Part shown: positions 49,643-58,561 of the stretch, in pieces
How the letters are laid out: each line of letters starts with the position of its first letter
Position numbering within the stretch: the stretch's first letter is position 1
Origin: DATJLY01 sp035604615
Lineage (GTDB): Bacteria > Pseudomonadota > Alphaproteobacteria > ATCC43930 > CGMCC-115725
Direction of reading: 5' to 3'
DNA length: 64,000 nt
Assembly: GCA_035604615.1 (NCBI GenBank)
Contig: DATNID010000045.1
Location: 1 to 64,000 of the forward strand
Notes under the pieces: generated by a model
Databases searched by the model: none
Told to the model about the DNA's origin: nothing
The model's input: the letters and a program-made list of their open reading frames with translations, nothing else
Made by a program: the position numbers and the translations under genes

Positions 49643-51922
49643 CTAAAGCGGCCCCGCCAGGATCGGCCGCACGTCCTGCATGCGGCGCTTGAGCTCCTCG
49701 GTGGCGGCGCGGGCGTCGTCCGTGCCGGCGATGATCCGCGGCTCGATCAGCACCAGGAGCTCGTCGCGCACCGTCGTGTTGTCGTCGTTGCGGAAGAGCG
49801 CGCCGATCACCGGGATCTCGCCCAGGAGCGGAATCGCCGAGCGTGCCTTGGTCACGCTGTTCCTGATGAGGCCGCCCAAGGCGATGCTCTCGCCGGACTG
49901 GACCGAGACCGTGCTCTTGACCCGGCGCTCGTCGATGGTTGGCGCGTTGAGGCCGGCGGTCGTGGTCGTCGCCACGTCGCTCACCTCCTGCTCGATGTCG
50001 AGCGTCACCTCGCCGGTGGCGTTGGCGCGCGGCGTCACCGACAGGATCACGCCGGTATTGAGATAGTTGATGGTGTTGACCAGCGGCGCACCGGGCGTGA
50101 GGGTGCTCTGCTGCTGTTCCACCGGCACCGGCACCTGCTGCCCGACCTGAAGCTGCGCCGTCTGGTTGTTCAACACCATGAGCTGCGGCGACGAGATCAC
50201 GTTGACCTTGGTGATCGATGACAGCGCGTTGAGCACCACCTGCAGGTTGGAGTCGGTGAAGATGTAGGAAAAGCCGGCGGCGGCCTGGGCCGGCGCACCG
50301 AACGGGAGCGCGGTGACCGCGTTGGAGAAGCCGGTGGTCCCCTTGCCGGAGCGGAAGAACCATTGCAGCCCGTACTGGAGCTCGTCGTTGAGCGTGACCT
50401 CGGCGATGGTCGCCTCGATCACCACCTGCAGCGGCTTCACGTCGAGCCGGTGGAGCGCCTCCTCGACGCGCCGGTACTCGTGCGGCGTGGTCACGATCAC
50501 GATGGCGTTGTTGCGCTCGTCGGTGACGATGTTGATGGGCACGCGGCCCGGCGCGGTCTGCGGCGCGGCGGCGCCCGGCGTCGCGGACGATGGCGTTGCC
50601 GGCGACGGTGAGGCAGTGGCGCCCTGCGTCTGCCCCAGCACGTTGGCGAGCGGGGCGGCGGCGGCGAGCCCGCCCGAAGGCGCGCCCCCGGCAAGCCCGC
50701 CCGACGGCGCGGCGCCGCCGGCCGCGGCGCCCCCCGCGGTCGCGCCGCCTGTCGTCGCCCCCGCCGTCGCGCCCGCCGCCATCGACCCGGTCGAGAACGA
50801 CGACGGCTGGAGATAGCTCGAGGTCGTGCTCGCCGGTTTCGCCGCCGGCGCCGCTCCGGTCGCGCCGAACACCCGTCCCAGCACGTCGGCGAGGTCGGCC
50901 GCGCGCCCGAATTGCACATGATAGATGTAGGTGTGCTCGGCGCCGTCCTCGCTGCCGGCATCGAGGATCGCGATCTGCTGCCGCGCCCAATCGAGATAGC
51001 GCGGCTGCGCGGAGATGACGAGAACGGCGTTGAGCCGCTCGACCGGGAGGAGGCGAAGCGCGCTGGCCGCCCCTTCCGCGCCGCCCGAGGCCCCGGCGAT
51101 GATCGCCTGCATCTCGGCGATGATGGTTTCGGCCGTCGCGGCGCGCAGCGGCACCAGCGCGAACGACATGCGCGACAGCCAATCGGCATCGAAGCTGCGC
51201 GCGAGTTCGCCGATCGCATCCATGTCCTCGCGCGTGCCCGAGAGCACGAGAACGTTGTGCGCGCTGTCGACCTGGAGCACGGCGCCCGCCGGCACGAACG
51301 GATCGAGCACCTTGCTGAGCTCCGCCGCGGCGACATATTGCAGCGGCAGTATGCGCACGCCGTAACCGAGGCTGCTTGCGCCCTTCGCCGCCACGCCCTT
51401 GGCGGCGGCGTCGAGCGGCGTCACGCGGATCATGCCGCCTTCTTCGGTGAGGGCCGCTCCGTTGGCGCGCAGCACGCGCCCCAATGTCGCCAGCACGGCG
51501 GCGCGCGGCAGCGGCTTCATGGTCTGCACCGTGACGGTGCCCTGGACCTTGGCGTCGATCGTGTAATTGAGGCCGAGCATGTCGCCGACCACGGCGCGCA
51601 CGACCTCGCGGATGTCGGCGTCGGTGAAGTTGAGCGTGACGTCGCCGCCCGGCGTCACCGCGACCGGCGGCGCGGCGCCGGCGGCCGGAGGCGGCGCGGG
51701 CGCGGCGCCGCGATGCTCGAACGGCTGCGACGGCGCCGGGAGCGGCAGCGCCTCGCTGACGGGGCCGGTCACGAGATGCGTCGGGGCGGGAAGCGCCGCG
51801 GGCGGCGGCGCGGGCGCCTTGGGCGCGGCGCATGTCGCGAGCGCGAATATCATCGCGAGGACGAGCGCGGGACGAGGCCGGCACGGCGCCGCGATCGCAA
51901 CGATGTCTCGACGCCTCGGCAT
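49643..51922 (-). CDS. gspD: Type II secretion outer-membrane secretin GspD
   Basis: The 759-residue protein starts at the ATG at 51922 with a hydrophobic leader and the lipobox-like L-A-T-C-A (Cys near residue 29), so it may be a lipoprotein. N-terminal N-domains begin near V-T-L-N-F-T-D-A-D-I-R-E-V. A low-complexity Gly/Ala/Ser/Pro linker lies at about 380-470. The secretin core follows with V-I-E-A-T-I-A-E-V, V-I-S-S-P-Q-L, V-G-Q-Q-V-P-V and I-P-L-L-G-E-I-P-V-I-G-A-L-F-R. It forms the outer-membrane pore. No GspS pilotin is visible. It is divergent from the O-antigen-ligase-like gene. Confidence 0.92.
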   Translation of the reverse strand: MPRRRDIVAIAAPCRPRPALVLAMIFALATCAAPKAPAPPPAALPAPTHLVTGPVSEALPLPAPSQPFEHRGAAPAPPPAAGAAPPVAVTPGGDVTLNFTDADIREVVRAVVGDMLGLNYTIDAKVQGTVTVQTMKPLPRAAVLATLGRVLRANGAALTEEGGMIRVTPLDAAAKGVAAKGASSLGYGVRILPLQYVAAAELSKVLDPFVPAGAVLQVDSAHNVLVLSGTREDMDAIGELARSFDADWLSRMSFALVPLRAATAETIIAEMQAIIAGASGGAEGAASALRLLPVERLNAVLVISAQPRYLDWARQQIAILDAGSEDGAEHTYIYHVQFGRAADLADVLGRVFGATGAAPAAKPASTTSSYLQPSSFSTGSMAAGATAGATTGGATAGGAAAGGAAPSGGLAGGAPSGGLAAAAPLANVLGQTQGATASPSPATPSSATPGAAAPQTAPGRVPINIVTDERNNAIVIVTTPHEYRRVEEALHRLDVKPLQVVIEATIAEVTLNDELQYGLQWFFRSGKGTTGFSNAVTALPFGAPAQAAAGFSYIFTDSNLQVVLNALSSITKVNVISSPQLMVLNNQTAQLQVGQQVPVPVEQQQSTLTPGAPLVNTINYLNTGVILSVTPRANATGEVTLDIEQEVSDVATTTTAGLNAPTIDERRVKSTVSVQSGESIALGGLIRNSVTKARSAIPLLGEIPVIGALFRNDDNTTVRDELLVLIEPRIIAGTDDARAATEELKRRMQDVRPILAGPL

Positions 51923-52026
51923 GAGATTAAGGTCCCCCGCAATCTCGGCCCACTTTATAATCGCAATGGAGGGCGAAGCGGTAGGAGGTTGTCTCTGCGC
52001 CGCTTTCGGGTCGGGGCAGGGCGAGC

Positions 52027-54234
52027 GTGCGGGGCGACGGACATCCAACGAGCGCGCGTGCGGCGGGGCTGCTCGAAGGGGCCATTCTCGCCGGACTCTT
52101 CGCGCTGCCGTTCCTCGCGCTCTTCCTCACGCCGCGGCTTTATTTCCCTTACGTGACAGCGCGGGGGTTCGCGTTTCGTGCCATCGTCGCGCTGACGGCC
52201 GCATGCTGGGCCGGTCTCGCGCTCATCGAGCCGCGCTTCCGCCCGCGCCGCTCGGCCATCCTCTGGTGCTTCGCCGCCGCGCTGGCGGCGATGGCGGCGG
52301 CGGACGCGCTGAGCGACGACCCGGCGCGCAGCCTGTTCGGCAATTTCGTGCGCATGGAGGGGTATTGGACGCTCCTTCATCTCTTCGCGATCTTTGTCGT
52401 GGCCAGCGCGGTGCTGTCCACCGAGCGCCGGTGGACCCGTTACTTCGCGACCTCGGTGGCGGCGAGCGTGCTGGTCGCCGCGTTCGGGCTGGCGCAGCGC
52501 TGGGGCTACCTCGCGGCGCCGTGGGGCACCGGGCGCATCGATGCGACATTCGGCAATCCGGCCTATCTCGCGGCCTACCTGCTGATGCATGCGTTCCTCG
52601 CAGGATTTCTCTTGGTGCGCGCGGGCGGGATTTTCGCCCGCGCCGCGCTCGCCTGCGCGTGTGCGCTCGATCTCGCGGTGCTGTGGCTGACGGCGACGCG
52701 CGGCGCGGCGGTCGGGCTGGCCGCCGGCATCGTCGTCGCCGCGCTCGCGATCGCATCGAGCGCGGGCGAGCGGGCGTCGGCGCGGCGCCTGGCGGCGCTG
52801 GCCGCGGCGCTGGTGATACTGGGAAGCGCCGGCTTCGTCGTCATCCGCCACGCGCCGCTGGTGGCCAGGAGCGCAATGCTGGAGCGCTTCGCCGCGATCG
52901 GCCCGGGCGACGCCACGGTCGATCTGCGCTTCCGCATCTGGCGGATCGCGTGGCAGGCCATTCGCGACCGCCCGGTCCTGGGCTGGGGACAGGAGAATTT
53001 CGTCCTCGCCGTCGATCGCCATTTCGATCCGGCGATCGCGCACGATTCCGAATGGGTCGATCGCGCGCACAATCTGGTGCTCGACTGGCTGGTCGCGGGC
53101 GGCGCGGTCGGCGGCTTGGCCTATCTCTCGCTCTTCGCCGCCGCCGCGTGGCTGTTGTGGCGCGGCCCGCGCGCGCCGGGCGACGCGCTGCTGGGCGGGC
53201 TGCTGGCGGGATATTTCGTCGCCACGCTGTTCCTGTTCGACGGCACGATGAGCTATCTCCTGTTCGCGTCGGTGCTGGCCTATCTCCATGCGCGGGCCGT
53301 GCGCGAGCGCGGGCATCGCCGCGCCGCTGCCGTCACGCCCGCGCTGCTCGGGCTCGGCGCGGTTTCTGCCGCGCTCGTGCTGGGCGGAGCGCTGTGGCTC
53401 GATCTGCGCGGGCTCGTCGCCGCGGCGGCGATGGAGCGCGCGCTCACCGCCCATGCCGAGCCCGTCTCGGTCAGCGCCGGGCGCGAAGGCAGCGTGACGT
53501 TGGCGGCGCCCGCGCGCTCCAACGATGCCTTGATCGAAAAGCGCGACTGGTTCCGGCGCGCGATCGACGAGGGCTCGTTCGGCACGCGCGAGGCGCGGGA
53601 GTCGCTCGCGCTCTCGGCCTACGAGATCCTGTCCGCGGGCGACGATCCGTGGGTGCGGGAGAATTTCGCGCCCGCCGCAATTGCGGCCATGACAGCGCAG
53701 GTGCGCGAGCATCCCGAGGCGCGCGACTGGCTGTTCCTCGGCAGCCTGCTCGTGGTGATGGGGCGCTATGACGAGGCGATCGCGGCGCTCGACGCGGCGA
53801 AGGCGCTGGCGCCGCGGCGGCAGTCGATCCACCTGGTGCTGGCCGCTGCCTTTCGGCGCAAGGGCGAGCCGGCCAAGGCGCTCGCCGCCGACCAGGATGC
53901 GTTCGAGCTCGATCCCACCTACGACGCGGCGCGGCTCGATTACGCCGCCGCCGCCATCGCCGCGGGCGACGAGGAGCGGGGGCGGCAGCTCCTGGTCGCG
54001 CGCTATGGCACCGACATGGTGCCCGACGACCGGGTGATCGCCGCTTATGGCGCAGCGAAGCGCGACGACAAGGTGATCGCGCTGTGGCGCCTCAGGGTCG
54101 CGAGCGAGCCCGACAACGCGAATTACCGCATCCAGCTTTCAGGCGCGCTGATGCGGGCGGGACGGGGGCTCGACGCGGTGAAGGAGCTGGGCGGCCTCAA
54201 CCGCATCCTGACGCGGCCGCAGGGAGCGCAGTGA
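52027..54234 (+). CDS. O-antigen ligase/polymerase-like membrane protein with C-terminal TPR
   Basis: The 735-residue protein has about 11 membrane helices in its first 460 residues. The O-antigen ligase (Wzy_C-like) loop R-P-V-L-G-W-G-Q-E-N-F near 320 precedes H-N-L-V-L-D-W. A C-terminal region of tetratricopeptide-like helices (about 540-720) includes A-L-D-A-A-K-A-L-A-P-R. This layout is common to oligosaccharide ligases and polymerases, including protein O-oligosaccharyltransferases. It is flanked by Gsp genes on the other strand, so glycosylation of secreted proteins is possible but unproven. The start GTG/ATG near 52027 is not certain; an inverted-repeat element follows its end. Confidence 0.8.
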   Translation: MRGDGHPTSARAAGLLEGAILAGLFALPFLALFLTPRLYFPYVTARGFAFRAIVALTAACWAGLALIEPRFRPRRSAILWCFAAALAAMAAADALSDDPARSLFGNFVRMEGYWTLLHLFAIFVVASAVLSTERRWTRYFATSVAASVLVAAFGLAQRWGYLAAPWGTGRIDATFGNPAYLAAYLLMHAFLAGFLLVRAGGIFARAALACACALDLAVLWLTATRGAAVGLAAGIVVAALAIASSAGERASARRLAALAAALVILGSAGFVVIRHAPLVARSAMLERFAAIGPGDATVDLRFRIWRIAWQAIRDRPVLGWGQENFVLAVDRHFDPAIAHDSEWVDRAHNLVLDWLVAGGAVGGLAYLSLFAAAAWLLWRGPRAPGDALLGGLLAGYFVATLFLFDGTMSYLLFASVLAYLHARAVRERGHRRAAAVTPALLGLGAVSAALVLGGALWLDLRGLVAAAAMERALTAHAEPVSVSAGREGSVTLAAPARSNDALIEKRDWFRRAIDEGSFGTREARESLALSAYEILSAGDDPWVRENFAPAAIAAMTAQVREHPEARDWLFLGSLLVVMGRYDEAIAALDAAKALAPRRQSIHLVLAAAFRRKGEPAKALAADQDAFELDPTYDAARLDYAAAAIAAGDEERGRQLLVARYGTDMVPDDRVIAAYGAAKRDDKVIALWRLRVASEPDNANYRIQLSGALMRAGRGLDAVKELGGLNRILTRPQGAQ

Positions 54235-54251
54235 GGCGCCGCTTCGACAGC

Positions 54252-54350
54252 GTGCGTCCTTCGACTACGCGCTCTGACGCGCGCTCCGCTCAGGATAAGG
54301 TAAAATTTTTCCTCATCCTGAGCGGAGCGAAGCGTAGTCGAAGGACGCAC
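54252..54350. repeat. Large palindromic element (copy A)
   Basis: A perfect 19-base outer inverted repeat (54252-54270 with 54332-54350) surrounds an 18-of-19 inner repeat (CGCTCCGCTCAGGATAAGG / CCTCATCCTGAGCGGAGCG) with a TAAAATTTTT loop. It lies between convergent gene ends (54234 and 54377) and could act as a two-way terminator. A related copy lies at 63062-63152. Confidence 0.85.
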
Positions 54351-54376
54351 GGCGGTAACATCCGAACGGGCGACCC

Positions 54377-54934
54377 CTAATCGTCCGGATCGACGACGCG
54401 CGGCGGTCGCGCCGGTCGCGCCTGCGCCGGCGCGGGTTTGGCGGTGCCGGTCTTGCCCACGGCGAATTCGAGCGTCGCGCTTCCGGCGCGCAGCGCGATG
54501 CGGTCGCGGGCGATGCTCTCGACCGTCCAGCCGTCGATCGTCTCGCCCTCGGAGACGCTGTCGAGCCGGGGCGGGTTGCCGTGCTTGATCACGGCGTAGT
54601 GCCGCTCCGGCGCGAGCACGACGCCCTGCACCAGCAGCGCTGGCGGCGTCGGCGGTGGCGTGGGCTTGGCCGGCTCCACATCCTGCTGCGGGCGGCGCTC
54701 GGGGATGAAAAGCGGGCGCTCGGCGATCTCGTTGAAGCGCTCGGCCGGAGGAGGCTCATAGCTGGCGAGGCGCGGGGCCACCGACGGCGCCGCTGCGGGC
54801 GGCGGGGCTGGCGCATCGGCGGCGGGCGCGGTGCCGAATTGCAGCCATTCGACGCCCAGCAGCAGCGCCACCGCGGCCGAGCAGCACAAGAGCGTCCAGG
54901 GCGGCCGCAGCCGGGGCCCGAGCGGGCGCGTCAA
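54377..54934 (-). CDS. gspC: GspC-like type II secretion protein (no PDZ domain)
   Basis: The 185-residue protein has one N-terminal membrane helix (about 12-32), a proline/alanine-rich linker, and a GspC homology-region-like domain (about 72-160). That domain contains R-P-L-F-I-P-E-R-R-P, L-L-V-Q-G-V-V-L, and then D-S-V-S-E-G-E-T-I-D-G-W-T-V. A basic Ala/Pro tail follows. GspC links the inner-membrane platform to the secretin. No PDZ or coiled-coil domain is present, as in shorter GspC-like proteins of some alphaproteobacteria. The start overlaps the gspM stop by four bases. Confidence 0.75.
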   Translation of the reverse strand: MTRPLGPRLRPPWTLLCCSAAVALLLGVEWLQFGTAPAADAPAPPPAAAPSVAPRLASYEPPPAERFNEIAERPLFIPERRPQQDVEPAKPTPPPTPPALLVQGVVLAPERHYAVIKHGNPPRLDSVSEGETIDGWTVESIARDRIALRAGSATLEFAVGKTGTAKPAPAQARPARPPRVVDPDD

Positions 54935-55527
54935 GGTGCCGCGCCCCGCGCATAGGCGGTGATCTCGAAGCGCACGTCGAGCGTGATGAGCGGCGGCTGG
55001 GTGCGGTCCTTGCGCGGCGTCTGCCGTGCCGCGATGTCGAAATTGTCGATGAAGAGGAAGGGCAGGCCCGATTCCATCTCGTACCAGATGCGCTCGAGCG
55101 CGTCGGCGGCGCCCACCACCTCGACCCGCGCCGCGACCCGGCGGAAGCCGTTCTCGTCGCGGGCCGGCACGATCTGCGTGCTCTTGAGCTGGCCGCCGGC
55201 GCGGTCGACCACCGACTTGATCCGCCCCTGCATCTCCGCCGCGATGAGTGGATCGCTGGTCGCCTTGAGGAAGCCGTCCTGCGCCGCGAGCGCGACCTTG
55301 AGCCCGGCGCGCTCGGCCTCGAGCCGCGGCAGGCGCGCCGCCACCTGCTGGAAGCGCTGCAGTGCGCCCTCGTTCTCGGCGATGCCGCTCTCGAGCGCGG
55401 TGTAGCGCTCGACCGTCGGCAGCACGATCCCCGCCACCAGGACGGCGGCGACGGCCGCCACCAGCGCCAGGGCGAGGATGCGCCGCAGCGGCTGCGAATT
55501 GGCGAGGCTGGTCGCGTCGAAGCTCAC
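54931..55527 (-). CDS. gspM: Type II secretion protein GspM
   Basis: The 198-residue protein has an N-terminal membrane helix (about 15-38), a coiled-coil-like region to about 90, and a ferredoxin-like periplasmic domain with L-E-R-I-W-Y-E-M-E-S-G-L-P-F-L-F-I-D-N. This matches the GspM family found beside GspL. It helps anchor GspL in the inner-membrane platform. The GTG at 55527 overlaps the gspL stop (GTGA). The frame is open much further upstream but that lies inside gspL. Confidence 0.85.
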   Translation of the reverse strand: MSFDATSLANSQPLRRILALALVAAVAAVLVAGIVLPTVERYTALESGIAENEGALQRFQQVAARLPRLEAERAGLKVALAAQDGFLKATSDPLIAAEMQGRIKSVVDRAGGQLKSTQIVPARDENGFRRVAARVEVVGAADALERIWYEMESGLPFLFIDNFDIAARQTPRKDRTQPPLITLDVRFEITAYARGAAP

Positions 55528-56612
55528 GGCGGCGCGCTCCCGCGTCCCACCAGCGCCGAGATCGCGAAATGCTCGCGCCCGGTCGTCTGGTCCGGCGTCA
55601 CCGGCGAGCGGAACTCGGCCTTGTGCAGGATGTCCGATTTCTCGAACCGGCCAATGAGTCCCGAGGACGAGCTGGAAAGCCCGGCGATCTGCACCTGGGT
55701 TCCGGAATATTGCGCGCTGGTGAGCCAGGTGTCGTCGGGGGCGAGCCGCGTCAGCTCGGCCAGGACGTCGAGCGCCGAGATGCGGCCGCGCTTGCGGTCG
55801 ACCAGGAAATTGGCTTCCAGCTTCTGCGCCTCGATCTCCTTCTCGAGGCGCTGCGCCGCCTCGGCCTTGCCGCGCGCGGCCGCGAGTTGCTGGCGCAGGG
55901 CATCGGCGCGCGCCTCCTCGCGGTCGAACGGCAGCACGATGGCGGCGGCGCTCAAGGCCACGAGCAGGACGATTGCGGCTGCGGCGAGCGCGAGCTGGCC
56001 CAGCGAGCGGGCGCGAAGCTCGGGCACCGGCAGCATGTCGGCCGCCTTGTCGCGCGGCGACGGCCGCGCCTCGCCGCGTCCGACCTCTACCGAGGCGACG
56101 GTGAAGCCGAGGCGCTGCGCCTGGGCGACGGCATCGGCAACCGCCTGGCGCTCCACCACGGTGGCGGCGACCGCGACCGTGTCCGATCCGGCGGCGCGCT
56201 CGCCCGCCTCGCACGCGATATAGACCTGCTCCGGCAGGAACGGGGTGTAGCGGTCGAGCTGGAACGCGACCGCCTCATCGAGATTCTCGAGCGCCGCTTG
56301 CGGCAGCTGAATGGTCAGGCGCAAGGCGGCGTCGGCAGCGAGGCGCAGCCGCACCGAGGCGCCGCGGTCGCGCGCGATGCGGCCCGGCCCGGCCGGGAGC
56401 GCCAGTCGCTCCTCCAGCTCGAACCGCCCGTCGCCGCGGTCATGGCCGAGGACCGCCTCGCGCGGCCCCAGCTGCAGAATTAGATCGTCGCGTGCCCATG
56501 GCGTCTCGATCCGCAGGCGCGCGGGAATGCACGCCGCGAGCTCGGCGCCCCACCAGTGGAAGAAGCGCTGCGTCACAAGAAGGGCGGAACGAACCAGGCG
56601 ATCGGGGGTCAT
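55524..56612 (-). CDS. gspL: Type II secretion protein GspL
   Basis: The 362-residue protein has a cytoplasmic actin-like half with Q-L-D-R-Y-T-P-F and V-A-A-T-V-V-E-R near 150, as in PilM/GspL. One membrane helix lies near 210-232. A periplasmic PilN-like half follows with L-D-V-L-A-E-L-T-R-L-A-P-D-D-T-W and L-I-G-R-F-E-K-S. GspL couples GspE to the membrane platform. I chose the ATG at 56612; an ATG five codons upstream is possible. It overlaps gspM downstream. Confidence 0.87.
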   Translation of the reverse strand: MTPDRLVRSALLVTQRFFHWWGAELAACIPARLRIETPWARDDLILQLGPREAVLGHDRGDGRFELEERLALPAGPGRIARDRGASVRLRLAADAALRLTIQLPQAALENLDEAVAFQLDRYTPFLPEQVYIACEAGERAAGSDTVAVAATVVERQAVADAVAQAQRLGFTVASVEVGRGEARPSPRDKAADMLPVPELRARSLGQLALAAAAIVLLVALSAAAIVLPFDREEARADALRQQLAAARGKAEAAQRLEKEIEAQKLEANFLVDRKRGRISALDVLAELTRLAPDDTWLTSAQYSGTQVQIAGLSSSSSGLIGRFEKSDILHKAEFRSPVTPDQTTGREHFAISALVGRGSAPP

Positions 56613-56694
56613 CGCATTGCGCTGCACGGTCTCGCTAGACTGCCCTCCAAGTCTAGCACAGGGCGCCCGAGGGTCGCCGGGGTTTCATCCGAAC

Positions 56695-56731
56695 CCGGCC
56701 GGCGAGCGCTGGACCTGCGCTCGCCGGCCGG
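56695..56731 (-). terminator. Strong hairpin after the nested secreted-protein gene
   Basis: CCGGCCGGCGAGCGC (56695-56709) and its exact complement (56717-56731) form a 15-base stem with a 7-base loop, between the secreted-protein stop (56767) and the gspL start (56612). No T-run follows, but the stem is very stable. Confidence 0.6.
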
Positions 56732-56766
56732 ACCGGATTGTCGTCGGCGTCAGTGACGAGGCGCCG

Positions 56767-58347
56767 TTACCACGGGAAGAAATTCCACCACTGATGGGCC
56801 TCCGCGATCTCCGTCGCACGCTCGCCGGGGTCGTCGCCGCCGGTCGAGTTGAACAGAAGGATGCAGGGACCAGCGGCGCCGCACAGGCCGTTAGGGTTGG
56901 CTCCGGTGCCGGCGGCGGCGGGAACGAAATCGGTGACCGTTATGGGATCGGCGGCCACGGAATGCGCGCCCTTGGTGTTGGTGTCGATCGCCTGATCGAA
57001 GCTAATGGGATCGGCGTCGCTGATGTCGAGATTGTCGGAACTGTCGGCATTGCTGTCCGTGCAAGCGCCGAGGAAGTGATTGTCGCCGGCGTTGTATGCG
57101 ACCTCGTCGCAGCCGCCGCTGGTGCTGGCGATCGAGGTCCGCTTGGTCACGTGGCCGTCGATGACGTTGAGGACCTGTTCGGGTCCGCCGCTGCAGCCAA
57201 GCAGCAACTCGTTGTCCGGGCCGAACACGGCGCCGTTCGGACTGCAATTCATGACCGGGATGATGTGCTTGACATGGATATTGTTGGGGTTGGTCGGATC
57301 GATCACGGCGACGTAGCCGTTATTGGGGGCCGAGCTGATGCCCGGAATCGCGACGTAGAAGAGGCCGGTATTCCTGTTATAGGCCGCCTGCTCGATGCCG
57401 CCGTCGGCATGCACCGTGCCGTGCGTGCCGTCGAAGTTGATCTGCGCCAGGATCGCGTGATGGACGCCTGGAGCGGTCGGCCGCGTCGAGATGAAGGTCA
57501 GGAACGCGCTATCGTTGAGGGGATGCACGCCATGAAGGATGCCGGGCTGCTCCGACGGGTTGGCGAAGACCGCGATCTGGTCGACCGGGTCGAACGCCCC
57601 TTCGTCGGTCCGGAAGCAGCCGCCCACGTTGATGTGGTCGGTTTGCTGCCGCGAAGAGATGTCGAAGACGCGGACCGAGCTGTTGCACAGGTCGCTGTTA
57701 TAGTCCGAGGCCGTACCCGTATAGGTGCAGGTAACGCCGGCGACGCCGCAGGTTCCCGCGGCCGACATGGTCACCGTGCCGTCACCCTGACCGGGCTGGA
57801 ACTGCGACGGGCCGTCGCCGACCCAAACCTCGGCGTGATTGACGGTGAAGGCGCCATTGGGGCCGGTGATCTCGTTGCGCCCGACGCCGGCGGTGCCGCC
57901 GAAGGCGGTGTTCTGGTCGCAGGCGATCCCCGCCATCGGATCGGTCGAGGGCGGCGTCATGAAGCTGATGCCGGCCGGAGTGAGGTTGTTGAGGTCGAGC
58001 ATCAGGACGTCGCCGCCGGCCTTGGTCGGATCGGGGGTTGTGCCGGTGAAGCCGCCGTGCGAGCGGTCCGCCAGGAAATAGGCGCGCACGAACGGATCGA
58101 CCCAGCTGATGTCGAACGAGAAAGAGGACGGGGTCCAGGGAGCGCCCGCCACCACCACGGACGAACAAGTGACGAGGTTGCCGGGGTGTCCGGCGATGGT
58201 GACCTTGCCGGAATTGATGATGCCGTCGGCAGGATTACTGTCGACGTCGGCGGCGGTGGCCGCCCCGAGCATGGCAAACGACGCCACGGCGGCGCCGATG
58301 GCGAAACGCGCGCTTAACCGGCGCCATCTTGTGCTGATGGAATGCAT
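56767..58347 (-). CDS. Secreted propeller-like protein nested in the gsp locus
   Basis: The 526-residue protein has a long signal peptide ending near G-A-A-T-A-A and a body of repeated strands resembling a beta-propeller. Segments such as V-R-V-F-D-I-S, F-Y-V-A-I-P-G-I-S, G-Y-V-A-V-I-D-P-T-N-P and Q-V-L-N-V-I-D-G-H-V are typical of YVTN/NHL-type propellers. It has about a dozen cysteines and an aromatic end, Q-W-W-N-F-F-P-W. No enzyme motif is recognised. GGAGGA six bases before the ATG at 58347 fixes the start. It has its own AT-rich upstream region and a terminator, so it is a self-contained unit between gspJ and gspL and a candidate type II substrate. Confidence 0.7.
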   Translation of the reverse strand: MHSISTRWRRLSARFAIGAAVASFAMLGAATAADVDSNPADGIINSGKVTIAGHPGNLVTCSSVVVAGAPWTPSSFSFDISWVDPFVRAYFLADRSHGGFTGTTPDPTKAGGDVLMLDLNNLTPAGISFMTPPSTDPMAGIACDQNTAFGGTAGVGRNEITGPNGAFTVNHAEVWVGDGPSQFQPGQGDGTVTMSAAGTCGVAGVTCTYTGTASDYNSDLCNSSVRVFDISSRQQTDHINVGGCFRTDEGAFDPVDQIAVFANPSEQPGILHGVHPLNDSAFLTFISTRPTAPGVHHAILAQINFDGTHGTVHADGGIEQAAYNRNTGLFYVAIPGISSAPNNGYVAVIDPTNPNNIHVKHIIPVMNCSPNGAVFGPDNELLLGCSGGPEQVLNVIDGHVTKRTSIASTSGGCDEVAYNAGDNHFLGACTDSNADSSDNLDISDADPISFDQAIDTNTKGAHSVAADPITVTDFVPAAAGTGANPNGLCGAAGPCILLFNSTGGDDPGERATEIAEAHQWWNFFPW

Positions 58348-58429
58348 TGGCTGTCCTCCACTATTTTCGCGGTGTCTGGATATTGCGGACGCAATGATCT
58401 TTCGCATTGCTTCTCCGCACACTCAGACT

Positions 58430-58535
58430 GTTTCAAGCCGCCTCAGAGTATTAAAATTCATTTACCCTATCAACGTTCTATTTATGATACATCAATCGAT
58501 AATAGTTATAATTATCAATGTCTCGTTGCAGTAAC
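58430..58535 (-). promoter_or_regulatory. AT-rich upstream region of the nested secreted-protein gene
   Basis: This about 105-base stretch is far more AT-rich than its surroundings. It contains TTGATA-like and TATAAT-like elements on the minus strand (for example within AACTATTATCGAT). It lies between the gspJ stop (58562) and the nested gene's start. It likely holds the promoter; I cannot fix one pair. Confidence 0.5.
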
Positions 58536-58561
58536 AGTCGTTGCCGGGCACGCCGCCGTCG

